Below are positions 29,987 to 36,767 of a DNA stretch of 36,767 bases, piece after piece (the first letter of the stretch is position 1; each line of letters opens with the position of its first letter). The stretch lies in contig JARLIU010000264.1 in assembly GCA_031291595.1 (NCBI GenBank), positions 1-36,767 of the forward strand, written 5' to 3'. The DNA comes from Ancalomicrobiaceae bacterium (lineage in GTDB: Bacteria; Pseudomonadota; Alphaproteobacteria; Rhizobiales; Ancalomicrobiaceae). The position numbers were made by a program, and so were the translations under genes. A model generated the notes under the pieces. The model saw nothing but the letters and a program-made list of their open reading frames with translations, had not been told where the DNA came from and made no database searches.

Positions 29987-31008
29987 CGCGGACCCCGCCC
30001 CTGGCCCTGCCTCTCTCCTACTCCCGCAGCTCGCGTCTGGCCGCCCTGGCCGCCACGCTCGCGGCCCTCAGCGCCTCCGGTGCGTCGGCTGAAGTTGTGG
30101 TGAACAAGGGCAAATCCGATCGCGCCATCGTCGTCTCGGCGCTGGAATGGCAGCCGAGCGCCGTCTCGGTCGAATGGCTCGCCTCGGCGCCGGCGCATCG
30201 GGCCACCCCGGCCGAACGCCGCATCGACCCGGAGGTCGTGGCGCACACGCCGCAGGATCCGCTGCACGCCGCCTTCGGCCTGTTCGAGGACGGCACCCCG
30301 GTGTCGCTCGCCAATTCGCGCGGTTTCGTGCTGCGCACCGCCTCGCTCGATCCGGAAACCGGGTTGCTGCCGTCCGCGCCCGTCTCGGCTCAGGCGGCAC
30401 CTGCCGCGAACGCGACGCTTCCCGGCCGCTCCGGTCCCCTGCCGCCGGCGCCGGGACGCGGCCAGCAGCCGCAGCCGATCGCCGCCCTCCCCTTGCCGCC
30501 GCGAAAGCCGCCGCTGCCGGCTCCCGTCAGGGTCGCATCGCTGACGACCGGCGACCTGCCCTCGATCCAGACCAAACCATCGGCGATCGAGGCCGCGCCC
30601 ATTCTCGGCGAGCCGCGCAAGATGCCGAATGGCGCCCAGCCCTATCTCGACCTTTTCCGGCGCGAGGCGCGGACGCACAACATCCCGCTGTGGCTGGCGC
30701 TCGGCGTCGCCTGGGTGGAGAGCAAGTTCGAACCGAAGCTGCGCGGCACGCATACGGTTGTCGGCATGATGCAGGTGATGCCCCAGACCGCGCGCGAAAT
30801 GGGCTATCGTGGTACGGTCAATCAGCTTTTCGACCCGGAGACCAATATCGTCTGGGGCATGCATGAATTGTCGAAAGACTATCAACTCGCCCGTGGCGAC
30901 ATCTGTCTGACGATCGCGAAATACAAGGGTGGCTTCCGCACCAATCACATCAATCGCGGTGCGGCCAATTATTGCTCCCAGGTCAAACGCGTAACCGGCA
31001 TGCCTTGA
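29983..31008 (+). CDS. Exported lytic transglycosylase (SLT domain)
   Basis: 341 residues. A signal peptide ends near ASA at residue 36. Then come about 90 residues of unknown fold, a Pro/Ala-rich linker (about 130-185, with PPAPGRG and LPPRKPPLP) and a C-terminal SLT domain. The catalytic glutamate is E246 in WVESKFEP, followed by GMMQVMPQTAREMGY and the late IAKYKGG. It would cut glycan strands in the periplasm to 1,6-anhydro products. The ATGA overlap with the amidase implies co-translation. The long frame upstream lies inside the amidase in another phase and is not real. Confidence 0.92.
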   Translation: MTRTPPLALPLSYSRSSRLAALAATLAALSASGASAEVVVNKGKSDRAIVVSALEWQPSAVSVEWLASAPAHRATPAERRIDPEVVAHTPQDPLHAAFGLFEDGTPVSLANSRGFVLRTASLDPETGLLPSAPVSAQAAPAANATLPGRSGPLPPAPGRGQQPQPIAALPLPPRKPPLPAPVRVASLTTGDLPSIQTKPSAIEAAPILGEPRKMPNGAQPYLDLFRREARTHNIPLWLALGVAWVESKFEPKLRGTHTVVGMMQVMPQTAREMGYRGTVNQLFDPETNIVWGMHELSKDYQLARGDICLTIAKYKGGFRTNHINRGAANYCSQVKRVTGMP

Positions 31009-31142
31009 TTGTGGCGAGATCGCCGGCCATTACCTTGAAAATTCCACATTCGCTCCCCGAAGCCGCACGATTCGCTCGCCATCCTCGCTGAAGCTGGGAG
31101 GCCCTGCCTTCCATCCGTCACATGCGAGGAGGGACAGGGCTC

Positions 31143-32090
31143 ATGATCCCGCACGCCAAGGCCGGGCTGCTGATCGCCGTCGCCTTGGCCGGCGCCATAC
31201 CGCCGGCTTACGTTCTGGTCCAGGGCTGGAACAGCCTATGGGTGAAGCAGGATTTTGCCGCCGCGGTACTGCCGGCCAAGCCGTCGCAACCGCCCGGCGT
31301 GACCAACGCCGCCCCGTCTGCAGCCGAGCGGTTGGCGGCGGGATTCGACGCCGTCGCACGTGGGACCGACGCGCCAGCCGCCCAGTCCGGGCTCGACCGC
31401 TATGCCGAGACGCCGCTCGTCCCACCGCCGGCTGCCGCCGTTACGGTGGTCTCGACCCATCCATCCCGACCCTCCCAGCCCGCACTTGCGACCGCGCCGG
31501 CGTTGGCCAAGCCGCTGTTGCCGCCGGTCCCGCCCGCCCCGATGCAGCTCGCTGCCGTCGATCCGTCGCTGGCGCTGGCGTCGGTCGAAGCGCCCGCCGA
31601 CCCGGCTGAGCAGGCCATCGTCCCGCAGGCGCCGGAAGAGACCGCCGCGCTGCAGCCGCAGGCCGCATCGTTGCCGCCGCCACCGGCTCCGCGCGTGCTG
31701 CCGGTGGCGATGCCGGACGCCTATCGCAAGCTGATCGAAGACGAAGCGACGGCCGATCACCTGCCGGTCAAGCTGGCGCTCGCCGTCGTTGCCGTCGAAA
31801 GCGACTTCAAGGCTGACAAGCACGGCGACGACGGCAAGCTCGGGCTGTTCCAGCTGCGCTATCCGATCGCCAAGGCGCTCGGCTACAAGGGAACGTCCGC
31901 CGAACTGCTGGATCCGGCCACCAACGTCAAATGGGGCATGAAGTATCTGGCCGGCGCCTATACCCGCGCCGGCGGCGATACCTGCAAGACGGCGATGAAG
32001 TTCATCGGCGGCCACTACCAGGACGAGTTCAAGCCGATCCACGCCGCCTATTGCCAGAAGCTCGAGGATCGCATGGCGGCGCTGCAGTGA
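31143..32090 (+). CDS. Second lytic transglycosylase (SLT-like), membrane-anchored
   Basis: 315 residues. The hydrophobic segment at residues 8-26 acts as signal or anchor. A low-complexity Pro/Ala-rich region (about 40-185) follows, then a C-terminal SLT domain with catalytic E219 in VVAVESDF, KLGLFQLRYPIAKALGY and the late AMKFIGGHY. It has the same architecture as the gene before it but is divergent in sequence, so an old duplication or two parallel recruitments are both possible. GAGGAGGGA at 31126-31134 sets the start; the ATG at 31122 lies before this site. It converges on the aldo/keto reductase gene. Confidence 0.9.
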   Translation: MIPHAKAGLLIAVALAGAIPPAYVLVQGWNSLWVKQDFAAAVLPAKPSQPPGVTNAAPSAAERLAAGFDAVARGTDAPAAQSGLDRYAETPLVPPPAAAVTVVSTHPSRPSQPALATAPALAKPLLPPVPPAPMQLAAVDPSLALASVEAPADPAEQAIVPQAPEETAALQPQAASLPPPPAPRVLPVAMPDAYRKLIEDEATADHLPVKLALAVVAVESDFKADKHGDDGKLGLFQLRYPIAKALGYKGTSAELLDPATNVKWGMKYLAGAYTRAGGDTCKTAMKFIGGHYQDEFKPIHAAYCQKLEDRMAALQ

Positions 32091-32118
32091 GTCGCCGGCG
32101 GTCCGGACGGGCGTCGCG

Positions 32119-33102
32119 TCACTTGTGACCCTGCACCGCGCGCGGCTGATAGGGCTCTTCCAGCTCCCTCTGGGTCGCCACGTCGAGCGCGACGTCAAGC
32201 GCTGCAACCGCGTCGTCGAGATGGGCGAGCTTGGTCGCCCCGACGATCGGCGCGGTGACGCCGGGCTTCGACATCACCCAGGCGAGCGCCAGCACGGACG
32301 GCTTCAGGCCGAGCCGCGCCGCCACCTCGTCGAGCCGCGCCTTGACGCGATAGTCCTGCAGCGAGCCGAAATAGCCCTGCGCCAATTGGTCCTCCGCCCC
32401 CCGCCGCGACGGTTCGCCCTGCGGCGGCCGGTTTCCCGCCAGAAAGCCGCGCGCCAACGGCGACCAGGGGATCACGGCGATGCTCTCCTCCTGGCAGAAG
32501 GGGATCATCTCGCGTTCCTCCTCGCGATAGGCGAGATTGTAGAAATCCTGCATGGAGACGAACTCCGCCCAGCCGTTGGCGCGCGAGGTCAGCACCATGC
32601 GCACGAATTGCCGCGCCCACATCGACGATGCCCCGAGGTAGAGCGCCTTGCCGGCCTTGACGACGTCGTTGAGCGCCTCGAGCGTCTCTTCGATCGGCGT
32701 CGAATAGTCGAAGCGGTGGATCTGATACAGATCGACATAGTCGGTGCCGAGCCGCTTCAGGCTGGCATCGATCGCCTCGAAGATGTGCTTGCGCGATAGT
32801 CCGCGCTGGTTCGGTCCCTCGCCCATGGCATTGTAGACCTTGGTGGCGATGACCACGTCGGTGCGGCGGGCGTAGTCCTTCAGCGCCCGGCCGACGATCG
32901 TTTCGCTCGCCCCGAGCGAATAGACATTGGCCGTATCGAAGAAATTGATGCCCAGATCGAGCGCCCGCTTCAGGAACGGCCGGCTGTCCGCCTCGTCCTT
33001 CACCCAGGACCAGTTGCGCCAGCTCGGATCGCCGTAGGACATGCAGCCGAGGCAGATGCGCGACACTTCGAGGCCGGTGCGGCCGAGTTTGACGTAGTCC
33101 AT
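32119..33102 (-). CDS. Aldo/keto reductase
   Basis: NADPH-dependent TIM-barrel oxidoreductase of 327 residues, similar to the YajO/AKR11-12-like group; the natural carbonyl substrate is unknown. The catalytic tetrad is complete: D56 (FFDTAN), Y61 (VYSLG), K88 (ATKVYN) and H129 (YQIHRFD). The C-terminal cofactor region is PIVGATKLAHLDD. The start follows GGGAGAGAG. Transcribed opposite to both neighbours, it appears to be a single-gene unit. A longer frame upstream is Arg/Ser-rich and not family-like. Confidence 0.93.
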   Translation of the reverse strand: MDYVKLGRTGLEVSRICLGCMSYGDPSWRNWSWVKDEADSRPFLKRALDLGINFFDTANVYSLGASETIVGRALKDYARRTDVVIATKVYNAMGEGPNQRGLSRKHIFEAIDASLKRLGTDYVDLYQIHRFDYSTPIEETLEALNDVVKAGKALYLGASSMWARQFVRMVLTSRANGWAEFVSMQDFYNLAYREEEREMIPFCQEESIAVIPWSPLARGFLAGNRPPQGEPSRRGAEDQLAQGYFGSLQDYRVKARLDEVAARLGLKPSVLALAWVMSKPGVTAPIVGATKLAHLDDAVAALDVALDVATQRELEEPYQPRAVQGHK

Positions 33103-33578
33103 ATGTCTCTCTCTCCCGCCAACGGACTGATCGGTCCGGATCCGGCACGGTTTCCGAAGCTCACACGATCCGCGATGCGACGAGCCATCGGCAGGGCGCT
33201 CCGGCCGCAGACGAGTTTCGGCCATGGACGAACGGCTTGGCAAGAGCAGACCAGCTGCGCTGTACGATGCCCGGCGGAGCCGCCGACGCGGAGCAGCACC
33301 GGCGAGCGAGTTCCCGAGGGCTGGGCCGCAGTGGCGAGGCAGCCCGCATCCCGCCCGCAAGCCCGCGCGAATGGTCGCATCGGACCATATCGCAAGTTGC
33401 CAATTCGCCCCGAAAAGCTAAGCTGGCATGCCGCATGGCCAAGAACCGGATCCCCTGACAGCTGAGCAGCATTGTGGCCGATCCCATGCCTCGCGGCATC
33501 GGCGACCACGTGCCGGCGCACGGAACCGGACCGGGCCACCTGGCGGCGCCGGCCGGATCGCTTTGGGGGGAACCGCAC
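33103..33578. other. Divergent intergenic region between the reductase and DUF2235 genes
   Basis: These 476 bases separate two divergent genes. I find no RNA gene, repeat or convincing promoter. Several frames are open on both strands, but all have compositions expected of GC-rich noise; the 35-residue in-frame extension upstream of the DUF2235 start has no similarity or ribosome site. Promoters for both flanking genes presumably lie here. Confidence 0.5.
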
Positions 33579-34715
33579 ATGCCGAAATCCATCGTCTTTT
33601 GTGCCGACGGCACGTGGAACGGACCCGGACAGGTCGAGGGCCACGAGGTGCTCGGCAATGCCACCAATGTCTTCAAGCTCTTCGTCAATCTGGACGGCGC
33701 GCTGTCACAGGCCGATCTGGCGCTGGCCGACGAGCAGGAGAAGGCGGCCCCCGACGGCAGCCAGATCGCCAAATACATCCACGGCGTCGGCGACAGCGGC
33801 AATACGCTCGTCCGGCTGCTCGGAGGTGCCGTCGGTGCCGGAATCCTCACCCGGATCCTGCGCGGCTACACCTTCATTTCGCGCAACTACCAGCCTGGGG
33901 ACCGCATCTATATCGCCGGTTTCAGCCGCGGCGCCTACACCGCGCGAGCGCTCGCCGGCATGATCGCCGGGGCCGGCGTGATGGACGCGACCAAGGCCGA
34001 TCTCACCGACAAGTCAAACGCCTACCGTCTCGCCGCGGCGGTTTGGTACAAGTATAGGAAGAAGACGGCGCCGAGAAAGGGTCTCCTCGAACGGCTCAAC
34101 AGCGTCATCGACGAATTGCCGGGGTTCTTTTCCAACACCAAACCGCCGCCGATGCTCGCCGACGTGCCGATCGAGGCGGTTGCCGTCTGGGACACCGTCG
34201 GATCGCTCGGCATCCCGGTCTATATGGGCGAGAATTTTCCGCTCGACCTGTTCCAGTTTGCCGATACCAAGCTGAGCCCGAAGGTCAATCACGGCGTCCA
34301 TTTCGTCGCTGTCGACGAGCAGCGGGAGGATTTCACTCCGACACTCTGGCAAGGCGATGCCGAGCGTATCGAGCAGACGCTGTTTCCCGGTGCCCACAGC
34401 GACGTCGGCGGCGGCTATCCGGTCACCAACGCCGAGTCCGGCCTGTCCGACTGGTCGCTTGTCGACATGCAGCAACGATTGACGGCACTCGGCGTCCGCT
34501 TCGCTGACCCGCCGCCGCTGGCGACTGCTGCCTCGGCGATCGGTCCGGCGCACGAACCTTGGCGCGATCCGCCGTTCAACCACCTGAACACATGCCCGCG
34601 CGACAATCTCAAGGGTCTGCCGACCTCGCAGTCGTTCAAGGATCGCAAGGCCGGGGGCAACGTCCGGCCCGATCCCCGTGCCGATCCCAGCGCTTATAAT
34701 CCGGCGAACGTGTAG
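33579..34715 (+). CDS. DUF2235 alpha/beta hydrolase (Tle1-like phospholipase candidate)
   Basis: 378 residues of the DUF2235 family, an alpha/beta hydrolase group that includes type VI phospholipase effectors of the Tle1 class. The start MPKSIVFCADGTWNG is typical. The nucleophile elbow is GFSRG (114-118, Ser116) in GFSRGAYTARALAG. Other conserved blocks are AVWDTVGSLG (Asp205 a candidate acid) and GAHSDVGGGY (His273 a candidate base). No signal peptide is visible; a hydrophobic glycine-rich stretch (about 78-92) could sit in a membrane. GGGGGGAA at 33566-33573 supports the start. It is followed 71 bases later by a GH19-type enzyme. No type VI secretion genes are seen in the window, so an effector role is speculative. 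Confidence 0.85.
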   Translation: MPKSIVFCADGTWNGPGQVEGHEVLGNATNVFKLFVNLDGALSQADLALADEQEKAAPDGSQIAKYIHGVGDSGNTLVRLLGGAVGAGILTRILRGYTFISRNYQPGDRIYIAGFSRGAYTARALAGMIAGAGVMDATKADLTDKSNAYRLAAAVWYKYRKKTAPRKGLLERLNSVIDELPGFFSNTKPPPMLADVPIEAVAVWDTVGSLGIPVYMGENFPLDLFQFADTKLSPKVNHGVHFVAVDEQREDFTPTLWQGDAERIEQTLFPGAHSDVGGGYPVTNAESGLSDWSLVDMQQRLTALGVRFADPPPLATAASAIGPAHEPWRDPPFNHLNTCPRDNLKGLPTSQSFKDRKAGGNVRPDPRADPSAYNPANV

Positions 34716-34786
34716 ATCGCCGCGTCATCGTCTCGCCCGCCCCAGCCGACGGACATCTCGATGCGCCGCCGGCCAGGAGCTGCTCG

Positions 34787-35455
34787 ATGGCGTTGGATGT
34801 TGGCGTAAAAATGCTCAAATCGCAGTGGCCGCGTGCGGCCGACCCGGTCATACAGGGTACGGTTGCCGTCTGGCCGGCAATCGCGGCGCAATACGGGCTG
34901 AATACTCCACTGCGTGCCGCACACTTCTGGGGGCAGATTTCCTGGGAATGCGGCGGCGGCACGGAATTGCGCGAGAACGGGCATTATACCGCCGACGGCA
35001 TCATGCGCGTGTTCGGAGTGGGCAGCGGCTCCTCGGCCAAGGTGACGCGTCACGAAGCCGAGCAGCTGGCCGCACGCGCCAGGGCCGACGGCGGCCGCGC
35101 GCTGTTCAACCGCGTCTACGGCCTCGGCAATGCCAAGAAGGCCAGCGAGCTCGGCAATTCCGGCACGGACGACGGCTGGCTCTACCGCGGCGCCGGCGCA
35201 CTCAACACCACCGGCCGGGCGGCGTTCGCCCGCGTCGGCAAGGCGATCGGCCGCGATCTCGTCGGCAATCCCGAGCTTGCCAATGATCCGGAGATCGCCT
35301 TGTGGATGGGGGCGGAAGACTACATCGAGCTCGGCTGCCTGAAATTTGCCGATGCCGACGACACCCGCGCCGAGACCCTCGCCATCAATGGCGGCCTCAA
35401 CGGCCTTGCCGGCCGCATCCGTTCGATCGAGGCCTGGAAACGACTGTTCGCCTGA
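34787..35455 (+). CDS. GH19-type glycoside hydrolase (chitinase/endolysin-like)
   Basis: 222 residues resembling the compact GH19 lysozymes and chitinases found in phages and bacteria. The active-site stretch is HFWGQISWECGG, with E54 as the likely general acid and E60/E63 as candidates for the second carboxylate. Next come NGHYTADGIMRVF, the substrate-groove motif WLYRGAGALNTTGR and the late AINGGLNGLAGR. There is no signal peptide, so export would need a dedicated system or lysis. GGAG at 34773-34776 supports the start. It follows the DUF2235 gene on the same strand. It could be an endolysin remnant, a toxin or a housekeeping wall enzyme. Confidence 0.83.
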   Translation: MALDVGVKMLKSQWPRAADPVIQGTVAVWPAIAAQYGLNTPLRAAHFWGQISWECGGGTELRENGHYTADGIMRVFGVGSGSSAKVTRHEAEQLAARARADGGRALFNRVYGLGNAKKASELGNSGTDDGWLYRGAGALNTTGRAAFARVGKAIGRDLVGNPELANDPEIALWMGAEDYIELGCLKFADADDTRAETLAINGGLNGLAGRIRSIEAWKRLFA

Positions 35456-35527
35456 CAGGCGACGGCCGGATGGCGCACGGCGCCGCTTGTCGCGAAGTTG
35501 GGCGCTCGCGGATCGCGACGGCCGGGC

Positions 35528-36541
35528 TCAGCCGAGCGAGCGCAGCGGCGCCGGCTTCGAATAGATCTTCAATCGCCCGTTGCGCATCAATTCCCCGCCG
35601 CCCAACGGCGCCAGCAGGAACGTGCGGCGGCGAAATTCGGCGACGAGCGGCTCGCGCTCCTTGATTGCCGACCATTCGGAACAGGGGATGGGATCGCCGA
35701 TGCGCACCACTATCCGCTTTCCCATGCGTTTGGCCGTCTCACGGAACAGCAGCGAATAGCGCAGCGTCATCGACATGTGCGAGGCGAGCTGGAACAGCCG
35801 GCTGTTCTGCCCCTCGAAGTAGATCGGCACCACGGTCGCCTTCGAACCCATCGCCAGTTTGCCGGTGAATGGTGCCCAGGGCAGGTCGAGCGCCGGACCT
35901 TCGAGCGGCTTCTCCGTGGTGGAAATGCCGCCGGCCGGGAAGATGCCGATGGCATGCCCGGTCTGCAGCCATTTCTGCGCCGCGATCCGCGACTTCAGCG
36001 TCGTTTCCTGCGCCTCGCGCGTCTCGGCGAAATCGATCGGCAGCAGTTGTTCGCGCGCTTCCGGCAAGGCGCAGAGCACGCCGGCTGCCAGCACCTTGAC
36101 GTCGGGGCGCACCTTGGCGGCCAGCCAGGAGAGAATGACGCCGTCGAGCACGCCGAAGGGATGATTGGCGACGAACAGCACCGGTCCGTCCTTCGGCACC
36201 TTGGCGAGCTGCAAGCGGTCATAGATGACGTCGAGCGCCAGCATGCGCACCGCCATGTCGAAGAACCCTTCGCCGCGTGCCACCGCGGCGCGTCCCTCGA
36301 GGTAGCGCTTCTTCAACTTGCGCTGGCCGCCGACAAACTCCAGCGTCTTGATCACGGCGCGGGTGAGGACCGGCTGGTCGGCGGTTGCGTAGCTGAACTT
36401 GACGGAATCGGCCTTGAGAAGATCGGACCTGCGGACGCGCATGAAGCTTTTCAGTCTCCGCTCTTTCGGCGGCTGCTCGGATGGCGAAGCCGAGGTCCGC
36501 CCACTGCCGGGTGGGCGCTTGAGGGGCAATCTGAATTTCAT
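35528..36541 (-). CDS. PlsC-like lysophospholipid acyltransferase family protein
   Basis: 337 residues of the LPLAT (PlsC) superfamily, closest in feel to the hemolysin-like/OlsB-type putative acyltransferases. The acceptor motif is NHPFGVLDG (126-134), where H127 and D133 are five residues apart instead of the four of classic HX4D. FPAGGIST is the second conserved block, then VVPIYFEGQNSRLF. It probably acylates a lyso-lipid or lipo-amino acid at the inner membrane. Neither ATG 36541 nor ATG 36442 has a clear ribosome site; the first is used here. It converges on the GH19 gene and follows the partial gene at the window edge on the same strand. Confidence 0.85.
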   Translation of the reverse strand: MKFRLPLKRPPGSGRTSASPSEQPPKERRLKSFMRVRRSDLLKADSVKFSYATADQPVLTRAVIKTLEFVGGQRKLKKRYLEGRAAVARGEGFFDMAVRMLALDVIYDRLQLAKVPKDGPVLFVANHPFGVLDGVILSWLAAKVRPDVKVLAAGVLCALPEAREQLLPIDFAETREAQETTLKSRIAAQKWLQTGHAIGIFPAGGISTTEKPLEGPALDLPWAPFTGKLAMGSKATVVPIYFEGQNSRLFQLASHMSMTLRYSLLFRETAKRMGKRIVVRIGDPIPCSEWSAIKEREPLVAEFRRRTFLLAPLGGGELMRNGRLKIYSKPAPLRSLG

Positions 36542-36686
36542 AGGGCGTTCGTCGGACGGTTTGATGACGGAAAGGAGGCACGAGCGGGTTGCCCGTGCTG
36601 TCTAGCACGAAGCCGGACGCGGTGCCATGCATGGCCGATCGTGAATTGGTCCGACGTAAAGATCCGGATCGCGCGTCGTCAGTCGG

Positions 36687-36767
36687 CTATTCGTCGTCGT
36701 CCTCGTTTCCCGGGGTGATCGAGCCGGTGAAGGTCGGCAGGCCATAGGCCATCGGCCCATCGTACAG
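36687..36767 (-). CDS. C-terminal end of an unrecognised protein (truncated by window edge)
   Basis: On the - strand a frame runs from the window edge for 26 codons to a TAG stop. It reads YDGPMAYGLPTFTGSITP and ends in a very acidic EDDDE tail. Codon choice looks like real coding sequence. Too little is present to name a family. It lies 145 bases upstream of the acyltransferase gene on the same strand and could share its transcript. Confidence 0.55.
   Translation of the reverse strand: MYDGPMAYGLPTFTGSITPGNEDDDE

Overview
The window is strongly GC-rich chromosomal DNA from an alphaproteobacterium, most likely of the order Hyphomicrobiales (Rhizobiales). The evidence is the alphaproteobacterial form of the division and cell-wall (dcw) cluster, the lpxC-bamD-recN-ligA tail after ftsZ, the FtsZ C-terminus, the CPC-type zinc finger of LigA and the rnpB-mraZ neighbourhood. 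I could not resolve the genus from sequence alone.

Left block (2-10522, + strand): 3' part of ftsZ with its terminator, lpxC, bamD, recN, a PIG-V-like mannosyltransferase, an unrecognised membrane-anchored protein, ligA, and an AT-rich foreign-looking FRG-domain gene whose start overlaps the ligA stop by one base. A 94-bp near-perfect inverted repeat follows.

Middle block (10690-25260, - strand): the dcw cluster in transcription order mraZ-rsmH-ftsL-ftsI-murE-murF-mraY-murD-ftsW-murG-(small + strand gene)-murC-murB. Together these make the cytoplasmic peptidoglycan precursor up to lipid II and supply septal division proteins. Upstream of mraZ lie four TGGG repeats exactly 10 bp apart, overlapping a plausible promoter; this fits an MraZ autoregulatory operator. 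In relatives murB is normally followed by ddl-ftsQ-ftsA-ftsZ-lpxC-bamD-recN-ligA on the same strand. Here the ftsZ...ligA half is inverted and converges on murB, with the FRG gene and the repeat at the junction.

Right block (25773-36767): the class A RNase P RNA gene (- strand); a Cache-HAMP chemoreceptor with a CtrA-like box in front; a TerB/J-domain protein; an AmpD-like amidase; two lytic transglycosylases; an aldo/keto reductase (- strand); a DUF2235 hydrolase and a GH19-type glycosidase; a PlsC-like acyltransferase (- strand); and the last 26 codons of an unrecognised gene (- strand). Four peptidoglycan-cleaving enzymes lie within about 6.4 kb.

The observations most worth follow-up are the dcw inversion with its AT-rich FRG cargo, the MraZ operator, the DUF2235/GH19 pair and the two-gene mannosyltransferase insertion between recN and ligA.
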